Assembly (NCBI RefSeq): GCF_001886815.1
Contig: NZ_CP018099.1
Coordinates: 3,594,501-3,658,500, forward strand
DNA: 64,000 nucleotides
Direction: 5' to 3'
From: Caldithrix abyssi DSM 13497
Lineage (GTDB): Bacteria; Calditrichota; Calditrichia; Calditrichales; Calditrichaceae
The notes beneath the pieces are model-generated. The model did not search any database. It saw only the letters and a program-made list of their open reading frames with translations, and was not told the DNA's origin. Positions 8,758-19,707 of this stretch are shown in pieces. The stretch's first letter is position 1. Each line of letters starts with the position of its first letter. Position numbers and translations under genes: made by a program.

Positions 8758-9312
8758 TTATAGTACTTTTGAAAAGTTTACTTCTGGGAATAACGGTTGA
8801 ACCTTGTTGTTCTCGTCAACATAGGTCTGGATATTATCCATCACTTTGATAATGACTTCGTACTTTATCGTGGGCTCAGCGGCTAAAATAACGCGGTTTT
8901 CATCCGCAAAGCCCTGGCCTGCAATTTTCTTTTTCAGTTCGATTAGTTTTTCGCGAAGAGCCGCGAAATCATATTCTCCTTCTGGAGTTTTTTTGACCGT
9001 CGGGCCTTCACCCTGATCGTCGCGCAGAATACCGAATTCATTTCCAATGGTAATGCCCTGATCCGTAATGATTAACTTTAAACGCAACAACTTTTGCTTT
9101 TCTTTATCTTCCAGGAGATTCTCTTTACCTGCCTGATTACCCACCGAGGTTTTAGTCGGGGGTAAGTTAATTTCAATCATATTCAGCTTTACAAATTCTG
9201 CGCCGGCAATCAGCAGAGGAATCAATACGACCATCAGGTTCATGACAGGTCGTATATCTAACTCCATCTCAAGCTCTTCACCTCTTCTACGCTTAGATGG
9301 TTCGTATGCCAT
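8758..9312 (-). CDS. ExbD/TolR-family protein with Asn at the ion-carrying position
   Basis: A 184-residue ExbD relative. The helix region 'LDIRPVMNLMVVLIPLLIAG' aligns closely with canonical ExbD 'INVTPFIDVMLVLLIIFM', but the key Asp is Asn25. The periplasmic domain has 'INLPPTKTS', an insertion of charged residues (about 60-110), and ends 'TIKYEVIIKVMDNIQTYVDENNKVQPLFPEVNF', the typical ExbD C-terminus. It sits between exbB (24 bp) and the other exbD (17 bp), so both ExbD-like proteins probably join the same stator. Loss of the protonatable residue suggests a structural or regulatory subunit or an asymmetric heterodimer; that is inference. Confidence 0.84.
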   Translation of the reverse strand: MAYEPSKRRRGEELEMELDIRPVMNLMVVLIPLLIAGAEFVKLNMIEINLPPTKTSVGNQAGKENLLEDKEKQKLLRLKLIITDQGITIGNEFGILRDDQGEGPTVKKTPEGEYDFAALREKLIELKKKIAGQGFADENRVILAAEPTIKYEVIIKVMDNIQTYVDENNKVQPLFPEVNFSKVL

Positions 9313-9336
9313 GAGCTATCACCTCAATTTTAATGA

Positions 9337-9993
9337 TTAACGATTGCCTGTGATCAGATTGATTAATTTGACCAGATGTTCGTCCAACTCATCAATGATT
9401 TTATTGGTTCTGTTGGAGATGTAGGTGTAAGCCATCAATGTCGGGATGGCGACCATCAGACCAAAAATCGTTGTGTTCATAGCGGCCGCAATACCCTGAG
9501 CCAGCAGGCGCGATTTATCTTCTTCCGATACCGCGTCGCTACCTACCGCAGCGAAGGAAATGATAAGACCGTAAATCGTTCCCATAAGACCGGTCAGTGT
9601 AGCCACATTGGCTAACATTGCCAGATAGCTGGTTCGTTCTTTTAGTTTGGGGATCACTTCCAGAGTGCCTTCATCGACGGCGTTCTGAATGGCCCGGAAA
9701 TCCAGTTGTTCGCTTTCATTGGCTCGTTTCAAACCACGCAGTACCACAAAGGGCAGCGCTTTTTGCTTACCTTTTTCGCACAGTTCAATTGCTCTTTCAA
9801 TGTTTCCGCCGGCAACCAGTTTACGAATTTCGGCCATAAATTTATCCGCATTCACATTCGAACGTACGAGAATAAAATAAAACCTCTCGATAATAATTGC
9901 CAATGCAACCGCCCCAAAAAGAGCAATAATCCACATGAAAACATAACCTTCGCTTGAGGTTTTAAATGCATTTCCAAATTGAGCTAAGAACAT
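9337..9993 (-). CDS. MotA/TolQ/ExbB-family proton channel protein
   Basis: A 218-residue protein with three predicted membrane helices, near 20-38, about 125-148 and about 165-190. The conserved family core is present: 'LANVATLTGLMGTIYGLIISF' in the second helix and 'IAAAMNTTIFGLMVAIPTLMAY' in the third. Thr residues in these helices are the conserved polar residues of the channel. The start has a strong AAGGAGGG site. It is directly followed by two ExbD-like genes, giving a one ExbB plus two ExbD arrangement like AglR-AglQ-AglS of Myxococcus. It acts in the inner membrane, converting ion flow into mechanical work on a periplasmic partner. Confidence 0.9.
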   Translation of the reverse strand: MFLAQFGNAFKTSSEGYVFMWIIALFGAVALAIIIERFYFILVRSNVNADKFMAEIRKLVAGGNIERAIELCEKGKQKALPFVVLRGLKRANESEQLDFRAIQNAVDEGTLEVIPKLKERTSYLAMLANVATLTGLMGTIYGLIISFAAVGSDAVSEEDKSRLLAQGIAAAMNTTIFGLMVAIPTLMAYTYISNRTNKIIDELDEHLVKLINLITGNR

Positions 9994-10014
9994 GGAACAA
10001 TACCCTCCTTAAAT

Positions 10015-10332
10015 TTATCTTAACGTTTTCATTAACTTGTCAATGTCTATTCTTAAATATTCGGCCATTTCTGGTCTGGCCTTTAAGTTTATCTTTTCAT
10101 CTTCGCCAATTAATTCTTTTTTAAAAGAACGGTCTAATTTAATCTCATCAAAATCGGGTTTAATCCGTTTGGTGATTAACTGAACCTGCGGCGTCTCAAT
10201 CTTAACGCGGATCTCGGTGGCCCCTAAATCAATGACCTCCGGCTGGTTTGCGCTTTGCTGCTGAGGTTGTTCCTGAGCAAACAGCAAGCCGCTCCATATC
10301 AAAGTTAATAATATAAAAGCCGGTAGCTTCAT
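10015..10332 (-). CDS. Small secreted protein of unknown function
   Basis: A 105-residue protein with a signal peptide ('MKLPAFILLTLIWSGLLFAQ'), a short Gln-rich linker and a conserved-looking segment 'PEVIDLGATEIRVKIETPQ'. The remainder is charged. I do not recognise a domain. It starts 1 bp after the stop codon of the giant TPR gene and lies 21 bp before exbB, so it is very probably translated with them and works in the periplasm alongside the motor proteins. Confidence 0.75.
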   Translation of the reverse strand: MKLPAFILLTLIWSGLLFAQEQPQQQSANQPEVIDLGATEIRVKIETPQVQLITKRIKPDFDEIKLDRSFKKELIGEDEKINLKARPEMAEYLRIDIDKLMKTLR

Positions 10333-10333
10333 T

Positions 10334-13300
10334 CTAAAATTCTCCTTTTAAAGCAATTCTGTTTTTATGCAGAGTATTAATCCGTTTTAATATTGCAGGA
10401 TCAACCACAATGCGTTTTTCCGTTGCTTTTGCTTCTGCCGCTTTCAGTATATCCGCCGGCAAATTCTCGATATAAGCGTACAATTTAACCCCGCCTCTGG
10501 TCATATCTTTGTCTTCCACGTCAATTGCCAGAACATTTTTACCCTGCTTTAAATAAAATTCAAAGGTAAAGAAATCTAACGTGTCAAGCACGGAATAATC
10601 GTTCTTTTCATCATCCAATAAGTACTCGCCATTCAGATAAATTCTAAAATCATCGTCGGCGGTTACATAAATATTGCCCGCAACCGGTTTGCCATCGAGG
10701 TAGAACGCTTTTCTGAAAAATACCAGCGTATCCAGCTCACCTCCGGCAATATTTGTAGAATCGGAAAAGAAAGCAGAATCTTGAGCGGAGAAACTTAAAG
10801 TGTCCAGCGTCTGAAATCTTGTCCAGATGGCGTCAGGATTTACCCCCAGATCGGCAAACTGGTTATCATAACTGACCAGTACTTCGGGCTTCAACCAGTC
10901 AGAATCATCGAAATCAACCTGGTTCCACTGTTCGGGATAGTAAACGGTCGAATAAACCCATGTTGAATCGGTCTGGATTACAATACGTTCTTTCTCCACT
11001 TCTTCACTATACGCTAAAGGATCCAGCTTGATTAATTTAAAGATCAGCTTATTCACCCAGATATTCTTAATATCATACGTTTTTTTCATCTCGTATGCCA
11101 GGTCAAGAATATCTTTGGAATAATTGGTAAACTGCACCAGATAGTTTTCGAAAAAGCCGGCGGCGTCGTCATAATTGTAGTTTTGCGTGGAGTCAAATTT
11201 AACCTGATAATAGTCAACTTTTTCTTTGGCCTCGTCCGCTTCCTTGCCCATTCGATCGGTAATTTCCACAGCCAGGCGAATCATGTTATTTTTGGTGGTT
11301 TTAATCAGATCATTTTGAATATTGTACTGTAAAGCCAGCTCTAATGTTTTTTGATACGATTTAATGCTGGATTGGCTTAGTTCATTGCTAAAATCGATCA
11401 TCTGGTTGGCGTTGTTATCAACCGCATAATAATCTTCGCCAAACTCGTTAACCTCGCCATAATCTTTTTCAATAAGATCGATTAATTTTTCAATCTCAGT
11501 TTTATAATTATCAATGGCGTAATGAGCCAGGGCTTCGTATTGTTCAGCCAGCACATTAGAGATCAGCAGAATCTGGCGTTTGGACTCTTCCACATACTTA
11601 TTAGATAAGCCCAGTTCTTCTGATTCCTGGATATTGCGTAAGTGGGCTTGAATCGATTTTTGAACGGCCGGTTTGGCTGCTTTATCAAATAACTGAACTT
11701 TGAAGAGAATGATTTCTAAAGGACGTTGAAAAGGCGCCTTAATTTCCAGCGTATGGTACAAACTGGAGGCTGTAATTTCGGCTTCTTTAAATAGCAATTG
11801 CGATATTTTACTCTTTGCCTTTTCATGCCATTTTATGGCTAACTGTCTGGCCGAATCAATTTCTGCCACACGCGTAACCATAACGTTGGAGGCTGTGTCG
11901 GCCTGGGCTGTTACTTCTTCTTCCGGTTGCGTCAAATCGATGCCCAATTTTTCGGCAAGAGCCGGAATAACCTGAATAACATTTTTATACTCTTCAACAG
12001 CCCTGTCGTAAAGCTGGTATCCCTGCTCATTAATCTTAAGCTGGGCCACAAATTTTTGATCGGCATTCAAATTAGGATCAATTTCCTGAGAGATATATTT
12101 GTCGGCAAACTCTTCGAATGTTTTGGCAATATTAAAGGTGGCTTCAAAGCTACGCGGAGAGGCGTAGGCAATAACCTTACGATAGGTTTCATTCAGTTCT
12201 TTCATTAACGCTTTAAGTTTATTCAAATTAGCCTGAATGTTTTGCGGCGGTTGTTTTAGCTCGATACTTAAGAAATCCTGATGCAGAATTTCGGCCATTA
12301 AATTAACCGCTTCGGCCGCAATGTAAGCATTGGCATCCTTACCAGCTCTTTGCAGAGCCTCGCTTTTTTGAATGGCTTTATTCAACTCAACTTTTGCCTG
12401 TTCAGGCATGCCGTTTTCATAGTAATATTTGCCGCGCTCATAAAAGGCCGTAACCGTACGCGGATCGTCGGGGAATTTGTTGGCAAATTCCTGATAAATA
12501 CGATTGGCTTCCGCCAGGTTGTTAAGCTTAAGATATAAACTGGCATTCTGGAAGAACAAATCCGTGGCATAGGGCAGATTCGGGAAGCGCGTAATATACA
12601 TATCGTTTACGCGAATGGCATCCTCCCAGCTTTCGCCTTTCTGGTAATAGACGCTGGCATTATAAAGCGCAGGCTCGGCGTTGGGCGTATCTGTGTAGGT
12701 ATTGTAAATGCGTTCATACGTTTTTGCCGCATCTACATAATTTTCCATTTCCACAAAGTTTTTGGCCATATTTTCCAGCGCAGGTATGGCATATTTAGAA
12801 TCCGGATATTCGGTGGCTAAAATATTAAACGACTCGTTAGAACGCACCCAGTCCTTGGCTTTCTGAAAATTCAAACCGCTATTAAACAGGGCGGCTTCCA
12901 CCAATTTTGGGTCGGCCGGAGCTTCCTGATAAACGCGTAAAAATTCCATACCGGCATTGAAGAAATCTCCTTGCTGCTCATAATATTCGGCGTTTTTGAA
13001 GATGGCCTGCCCCATTCTTTTAAGGGCGAATTCTTTCTGCTCTTCCGGCAGGTTTTCTTCGGCCAGAATGCGCCTGGCGATGGCTTCACTGTCTTTAAAA
13101 CGTCCCAGCGCAAAATAGGAATCCATAATCGAGCGTAAGGCCAGGCTTCGCTCCGCCGCATTGGGAAAACGTTTTACAAGGGTCTGGAAATAGACCTTGG
13201 CCTCGGCAAACATTTTGTGATTGTAGAAAATTCCACCGGCTGCGGCCAAAAAATTAGGCGCGTAATCGCCATAGGGGAACAGACGTAGATAATTGTTGTA

Positions 13301-15010
13301 GGCTTCTATGAGCATTGATTCTTCGGGCGATAGCTCCTCCGGAATGAGTTCCTGCGGATTTGCCAGATTAAACTGCGTGGTATCATTCCTTCCAAATCGC
13401 ATTTCAACCAGGGTATCGGCCACAAATACGGCGTTTAACGCCGCCTGATGCTGGTGCTCGGTTTCCAGGTAATCATTACTCACTTTGATGTACTCTTCGA
13501 ATGCGTCTTTAAAGCGATTAAGACGCGTATCTAACATGTAAGCATAAGACCAGTTGACCTCATAAGCGTTGGAATCTGCCGGGAAATAGGTAAGATAGGT
13601 TTCGCAATGCTTTGCAAACTGCTCATACAAAGGCGTGGCGTCTTCGCCGCTGGCGAATTTTTCTTCCGCTTTTTGCAAATCGATAACCAGATTGGTGCGC
13701 AGCGCCGACTCGCTCAATTTGTAGGCTTTATTCAAATATTGAACTTTATTTAAGTTGTCTGAATTTTCAAGTTTTTGATACCATTCGCTCTGCGGATTAT
13801 ATTTTTCGAATAACTCGAGTCGCGCCTGGTAAGCTTCTTCGTCTTTACCCATCTGATAGAGTACATCGACGATATGTTGCTGAATTTCGGGGGCGTTTTC
13901 GTAGTAAGGGTACATTTCCAGCAGTTTAGTATAGGCGACGATTGCTTTTTCCCCTTCATCGATTCGTTCATAGGTTTCGCCCATTGCCTTAAAAATTTCC
14001 GGGCCGTATTCCCGATCCCCAATTTTTTGCAATAGCTCGGCGGCTCTTTCCACGCCGTTTTTGACGTAATTTTCATCGGTCAGGCTAATGCCAATGTATT
14101 GCACGGCCTCATGAAAAACTTCCGGATTGGAAATTTCACCGTTTGGATCGTATTTTCGGGCCTTTACAATGTCATCGGCAACGGCAATAAAATAGAGGAT
14201 GGCGTCGTTGTAGTATTTGGGATCGCGAGAGGCTAATTTGTAGTAACTCCAGCCTAATTTGTAAAGCGCTTCATCATAGCGTTTGGACTTTTTATAACGC
14301 AAAACATTTTTGTACAGCTGAATCGCTTTTTGCAGTTCGATGACGATTTGCTGTTCATCTTTTTTGTCTTCTCGCGGCGCAAAATAATATTCAGCCAGGC
14401 GCATATAGGCTTCCGGGGCAAAAGGACTTTCGGGATATTTTTCCACCACTTCGCGATAAACTTTTCGGCTCTCTTCCCCGCGTCCCATACGTTCTAACAG
14501 CCAGGCTTTAGTGTACAGGGCGGCATCCGCATATTTACTGGTAGGAAATTCCTTTAACAAACGATCGTAAAGTTCAATGGCTTTGGTATAATCAACGCTC
14601 GGGAATTCCGGTGCGGTGGGTTCTTTTTCGATTTTTCCCTGGTCAAACAGAGCTAATTGACGTTCGTACTCGTCTAATTTTTTATCGTATTCATCCACTT
14701 CTTTTTCATAGGCGCGTTCGGCATCTTCAATATAATATTCGGCCAGGCGAATATAAACCACATCACGGTTCCTGACTTTGCGGCCTTCTTCTTTCAGAAA
14801 ATTTTCGCCCCATTCAATTCCTTCAGACAGATAGTCTTCTCCCTGGTTCTGCAATTCCTGAGCTTTAGATTCAAAATACTTTTTTATTTTAATTAAATCT
14901 TCCAGCGTCATTTTATTAAACAGCGTGTCCACCGGAGAAAATTGCTCCTGTTGCGCCCATAAAGGACTAACGACCAAGCATATAAGCAGGAAAAAATATT
15001 TTACTTTCAT
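10334..15010 (-). CDS. Giant periplasmic TPR protein with C-terminal galactose-binding-like domain
   Basis: A 1558-residue protein with a signal peptide ('MKVKYFFLLICLVVSPLWAQ'). Residues about 40-950 consist of many tetratricopeptide-like helical pairs ('ALYTKAWLLERMGRGEESRK', 'ALYKLGWSYYKLA', 'ALYNASVYYQKGESWEDAI') of the BamD/YbgF type. A charged helical region follows. Residues about 1330-1510 form a beta-rich domain: 'WNQVDFDDSDW' and 'IYVTADDDFRIYLNGEYL' are hallmarks of the jelly-roll fold seen in sugar-binding domains of glycoside hydrolases. No catalytic domain is present. TPRs and a binding domain suggest a scaffold between envelope layers. It is flanked by another large TPR protein and the ExbB/D genes. 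Its role is inferred from context only. Confidence 0.8.
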   Translation of the reverse strand: MKVKYFFLLICLVVSPLWAQQEQFSPVDTLFNKMTLEDLIKIKKYFESKAQELQNQGEDYLSEGIEWGENFLKEEGRKVRNRDVVYIRLAEYYIEDAERAYEKEVDEYDKKLDEYERQLALFDQGKIEKEPTAPEFPSVDYTKAIELYDRLLKEFPTSKYADAALYTKAWLLERMGRGEESRKVYREVVEKYPESPFAPEAYMRLAEYYFAPREDKKDEQQIVIELQKAIQLYKNVLRYKKSKRYDEALYKLGWSYYKLASRDPKYYNDAILYFIAVADDIVKARKYDPNGEISNPEVFHEAVQYIGISLTDENYVKNGVERAAELLQKIGDREYGPEIFKAMGETYERIDEGEKAIVAYTKLLEMYPYYENAPEIQQHIVDVLYQMGKDEEAYQARLELFEKYNPQSEWYQKLENSDNLNKVQYLNKAYKLSESALRTNLVIDLQKAEEKFASGEDATPLYEQFAKHCETYLTYFPADSNAYEVNWSYAYMLDTRLNRFKDAFEEYIKVSNDYLETEHQHQAALNAVFVADTLVEMRFGRNDTTQFNLANPQELIPEELSPEESMLIEAYNNYLRLFPYGDYAPNFLAAAGGIFYNHKMFAEAKVYFQTLVKRFPNAAERSLALRSIMDSYFALGRFKDSEAIARRILAEENLPEEQKEFALKRMGQAIFKNAEYYEQQGDFFNAGMEFLRVYQEAPADPKLVEAALFNSGLNFQKAKDWVRSNESFNILATEYPDSKYAIPALENMAKNFVEMENYVDAAKTYERIYNTYTDTPNAEPALYNASVYYQKGESWEDAIRVNDMYITRFPNLPYATDLFFQNASLYLKLNNLAEANRIYQEFANKFPDDPRTVTAFYERGKYYYENGMPEQAKVELNKAIQKSEALQRAGKDANAYIAAEAVNLMAEILHQDFLSIELKQPPQNIQANLNKLKALMKELNETYRKVIAYASPRSFEATFNIAKTFEEFADKYISQEIDPNLNADQKFVAQLKINEQGYQLYDRAVEEYKNVIQVIPALAEKLGIDLTQPEEEVTAQADTASNVMVTRVAEIDSARQLAIKWHEKAKSKISQLLFKEAEITASSLYHTLEIKAPFQRPLEIILFKVQLFDKAAKPAVQKSIQAHLRNIQESEELGLSNKYVEESKRQILLISNVLAEQYEALAHYAIDNYKTEIEKLIDLIEKDYGEVNEFGEDYYAVDNNANQMIDFSNELSQSSIKSYQKTLELALQYNIQNDLIKTTKNNMIRLAVEITDRMGKEADEAKEKVDYYQVKFDSTQNYNYDDAAGFFENYLVQFTNYSKDILDLAYEMKKTYDIKNIWVNKLIFKLIKLDPLAYSEEVEKERIVIQTDSTWVYSTVYYPEQWNQVDFDDSDWLKPEVLVSYDNQFADLGVNPDAIWTRFQTLDTLSFSAQDSAFFSDSTNIAGGELDTLVFFRKAFYLDGKPVAGNIYVTADDDFRIYLNGEYLLDDEKNDYSVLDTLDFFTFEFYLKQGKNVLAIDVEDKDMTRGGVKLYAYIENLPADILKAAEAKATEKRIVVDPAILKRINTLHKNRIALKGEF

Positions 15011-15051
15011 TGCCTTACATTCGACCTGTTTTTGACCAACCTACTAATCAA

Positions 15052-17682
15052 TTATTGTTGATTTGTTTTTGTTTCACCTGTTTGCTCTGGCTTTTGAGGC
15101 TCCGGTTCGTAAATGATCTCCGTATCATGGGTATCAAAATAACTCTCTTCAAATTGCCTCATCAACTCTTCTCTTTTACGCAGTCGTTCCTGTCGGCGCA
15201 CTTTTCGGGTCATCACAACGATTGCATTGTTGATTTGTTTTATTTTGTGTTCGATGTTCTGCCGGCGTAATTCCAGAAATTTATTAATCGCTTCGATTTT
15301 GCGCTGCATCTCTTCGATCTGACTGGAGGTCATGGTTTTGATGTTGAATTTAACATTGGTCAAACCAAATGCTCCAAAATCGCTCCATTTGTTTAAATTG
15401 ATGGCGCTTTTCATTATATCGGATTTGTACGATTGCGTTTCCAGAAAATCGATTTTATTCAATAAATCCTGAAATCGTTCTTTACTCAACTCCAGGGCGA
15501 CGAGCTTTTTGTAGTTTTTTTCCTTCCGGGCTTGATTGATCTGGATATCCAGCTGACTGAGCCTTTTTATAATTTCCTGCCGTTGCTGTCTTATTTCCTG
15601 GCGCATTTTAAGGATTTCTTTGTTCCGATATTCGATAACGCTTTCTTTTCTGGCCAGTGGATGAACGTCAAAATAGTTAATGCCTAAAATTTCAGGAGAG
15701 CGATCGATGCGCAGATTATTCAGGGCCTGATAAATTCTTAATTCCATGTTCTCGATCTTTTTGTACAGGTCTTTGCGCTGGCGTTCTTTGGCAATCTTTT
15801 TTAATCGTTGCAACTCTTCTAATTGCTCTTTCAGCCGATCCATTTCGTTCTGCACGGCGAAACCATGGGAGCTCAAATCCAGATACCTGAAGCGCAGGTA
15901 GGGTTTGTAAAGTCTGGTGCGCAATTTGTATGCTCTGGTAAAAATCTCTGGTTTCTCTTCGGCCAGGCCTTTTTCTTCGATCTTCTTCGCCAGGTCCAGA
16001 TATTCTCCCAACACTCTGGTCTCTTCGTTAATTTCATCGGACAGCTCTTTAACGTCTCTGGCTTCAAACACATAGCGGTAATTTCTTAGAGCGGCATTTA
16101 CTTCATTTTGCTGTTGCTGCACATAAGCCAGCAGGGTTCTGGCCTCAAGCAAATAATCAGAACCATAAAAGGTGTCTATCAAAAATTCCAGATACTCTCT
16201 GACGGCAGAAAAATCACGATCGCCGGCATAAGGCTTTTCCATTTCTATCTTAAAGTGCGCCCAGGCATAACCGAGCAATACACGATCGTACTGAGAGAAC
16301 GACGGTGAGATTAAGTTAAAATAGTCGATCGCTGACCGATAGTTCCCCAGTTCATACTGAATTAGCCCCAATTTTAGCAAAACCTTATCACGAAAATCCG
16401 GCTCCAGGTGGTGATTAAAGGCCAGTTCTTTTAAGATTCTTTCTGCCTCAATATAATTTCCCACGCCAATATAGGCTTCTGTTACCAGATACAGGGCTTG
16501 CGAATAAAAAGGAGAGGAACGGCCGATCCGATTTAAAAAGCCAATGGCCAGGTCATATTTTTTAGCTTTTAAAGCGGCTGCACCGGCTACAAAAGTCACT
16601 TCATCATAAAGCGCGCTGCCCTGCACGCCGGTCTGCACAAATTTTTGATAATACGCCACCACCTTATCGTAATTTTCGAATTCATTTTCAATGCGCATCA
16701 GGTATTTATAGGCCTGAGGAGCAAACGGCGATTGAGGATAATCGCGCACGAGTAATTCAAAATCGGTGCGCGCCGCAGGATAGCGATCCAGCAAAAAGTT
16801 GCACAGGCCTTTGTAAAAACGCACGTCATCTAATTTGCCAATAAAGGTGTAGGTGTTTAAAATTTCGCCGAAAGAGCGCTCGGCCAGGTCATAAAATCCA
16901 AAATTAAACGCTTCGGCCGCGTGCCGCAATTCCCGCTTGAACATTCGCTCTCGCTCTGTTGCCGAGCCGTCTTTAAGTAAACGTTTTTTAATAATTAAAA
17001 CATCGGTCCAGCGCAACTGGTAATTAACGCGTTCGGTCAATTCCCACTCTTTGTAAAGATCATAGATCGTTATGCGCTTTGCGCCGCTGACGGCAGACGC
17101 CTGGTAATCTTCGTAGCCCAGGGTAGCCAGCGACTGTTTGGTTAACTTCTGTTCTGTCTTTTTTAAATCTTGCGTGAATTCCGTGTCTTTATCGATCTGG
17201 GCGTTGGGGTCCATCTTGATCATTTCTTCGGCCACATAGAGTAGCTGAATGGCATCTTCGATGGCTCGCTGGCGCTGAAAGTCCACTTTGCCCATTCTCA
17301 ACGTTTCGTTAATCGTGTTTTCCACGCGCTCCAAAAACTCATTTAAGCGGCTCGAATTGTATGGTTTTAAACGTCTTTTAAGCGCTCTTACTTCTGCCAG
17401 CCTTTGCTGAAGAAGCTCAAAATAATTTTTACGGAACGTTTCCACGCCCGTGACTCTGGCCCTGATTTCCTCATTCAACATTCGTATTTGCTGAACGAGA
17501 AACCGTTCCTGACCAATAGAGCTGGCGCTTAACTTGGCAATTAGTTTATCCACATAATGCTGTAAAGCCGAGCGATAAAGCAACTCCTGCTGAGAAGGAA
17601 CTGTTTTTTGCTCCTGAGCAAAGGAAAGTGAAAGAAAAATAAGAAGAGCGCTAAACACGAGGATTGGGTTTTTGCGTATCAT
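15052..17682 (-). CDS. Large periplasmic TPR/coiled-coil protein
   Basis: An 876-residue protein with a signal peptide ('NPILVFSALLIFLSLSFAQ'). The N-terminal third is helical; residues about 255-530 contain TPR-like repeats ('AFNFGFYDLAERSFGEIL', 'YPAARTDFELLVRDYPQSPF', 'IQYELGNYRSAIDYFNLI'). Residues about 590-860 are a long charged coiled coil ('LKEQLEELQRLKKIAKERQ'). The protein ends in a Glu/Pro/Thr/Gln tail. It is first in the cluster; the next gene, another TPR protein, begins 41 bp downstream. I recognise no enzymatic domain. By position it is probably a structural component of the motor-linked envelope complex. Confidence 0.78.
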   Translation of the reverse strand: MIRKNPILVFSALLIFLSLSFAQEQKTVPSQQELLYRSALQHYVDKLIAKLSASSIGQERFLVQQIRMLNEEIRARVTGVETFRKNYFELLQQRLAEVRALKRRLKPYNSSRLNEFLERVENTINETLRMGKVDFQRQRAIEDAIQLLYVAEEMIKMDPNAQIDKDTEFTQDLKKTEQKLTKQSLATLGYEDYQASAVSGAKRITIYDLYKEWELTERVNYQLRWTDVLIIKKRLLKDGSATERERMFKRELRHAAEAFNFGFYDLAERSFGEILNTYTFIGKLDDVRFYKGLCNFLLDRYPAARTDFELLVRDYPQSPFAPQAYKYLMRIENEFENYDKVVAYYQKFVQTGVQGSALYDEVTFVAGAAALKAKKYDLAIGFLNRIGRSSPFYSQALYLVTEAYIGVGNYIEAERILKELAFNHHLEPDFRDKVLLKLGLIQYELGNYRSAIDYFNLISPSFSQYDRVLLGYAWAHFKIEMEKPYAGDRDFSAVREYLEFLIDTFYGSDYLLEARTLLAYVQQQQNEVNAALRNYRYVFEARDVKELSDEINEETRVLGEYLDLAKKIEEKGLAEEKPEIFTRAYKLRTRLYKPYLRFRYLDLSSHGFAVQNEMDRLKEQLEELQRLKKIAKERQRKDLYKKIENMELRIYQALNNLRIDRSPEILGINYFDVHPLARKESVIEYRNKEILKMRQEIRQQRQEIIKRLSQLDIQINQARKEKNYKKLVALELSKERFQDLLNKIDFLETQSYKSDIMKSAINLNKWSDFGAFGLTNVKFNIKTMTSSQIEEMQRKIEAINKFLELRRQNIEHKIKQINNAIVVMTRKVRRQERLRKREELMRQFEESYFDTHDTEIIYEPEPQKPEQTGETKTNQQ

Positions 17683-17847
17683 AAGAAAACCTAACCTTAA
17701 ATTCTGTATTAGCCTGTCAAGACTAAATTTACAATTATTTACGGCGCATGCAAGAAAAATAAACTTTTACCTTTTTAATTTTATCGTTTTTTAAAAAATT
17801 ACTGCCGTATATAATCGAAAATAAACCTGAATTCTTTAATATAAAAA

Positions 17848-18255
17848 TTACTTTAATTGAGCGACTCTTAATCGGTTTAGCGCTTTTGCAAGTGCTAACT
17901 GTGCACGGGGAATGTCAATATCGGCGTGTTTGCTGTGAAGTCGTTGTTCTGCTCGTTGCCTGGCAGCGTTGGCACGTTCAACGTCAATATCTTCGGCGAA
18001 TTCGGCGCTCTCGGCCATGATCTTTAACGCATTGTCTTTAACTTCGCAATATCCGCCATTTAAGGCAATATAGCGCTCTTTTCCATCTTTAAGCAAAACC
18101 TTTAGCGGGCCGATTTCTAAAACGGAAATAAGGTTCGCATGATTGGGTAAAACCTGAAATAATCCTTCATAACCGGGGAGAGTACAACTACGTACTTCTC
18201 CCCGATAAACTTCGCCAAATGGAGTAACGATCACCAGTTCAAATTCCGTTGCCAT
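17848..18255 (-). CDS. atpC: F-type ATP synthase epsilon subunit
   Basis: A 135-residue protein with the epsilon N-terminal beta-sandwich ('FELVIVTPFGEVYRGEVRSC', 'LPGYEGLFQVLPNHANLIS', 'ALNGGYCEVKDNALKIMAE') and a C-terminal helical hairpin ('ANAARQRAEQRL...ALAKALNRLRVAQL'). It belongs to the central stalk with gamma, and its C-terminal helices can inhibit ATP hydrolysis. The start is the ATG at 18255; a TTG one codon earlier is possible. Last gene of the operon, 21 bp after atpD. No convincing terminator is visible in the 165 bp before the next gene. Confidence 0.95.
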   Translation of the reverse strand: MATEFELVIVTPFGEVYRGEVRSCTLPGYEGLFQVLPNHANLISVLEIGPLKVLLKDGKERYIALNGGYCEVKDNALKIMAESAEFAEDIDVERANAARQRAEQRLHSKHADIDIPRAQLALAKALNRLRVAQLK

Positions 18256-18276
18256 CAATACGTTCCTTTTTTACAA

Positions 18277-19683
<1,407 letters not shown>

Positions 19684-19707
19684 CTAATTTTGAATTTCGC
19701 TTGATGT

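Noticed and set aside
17692-17720. Promoter based on TTGACA at 17715-17720 before the 876-residue TPR gene
   Set aside because: The hexamer is perfect, but the sequence 16-18 bp downstream (AGGTTA and neighbours) does not resemble a -10 box and would leave almost no leader.
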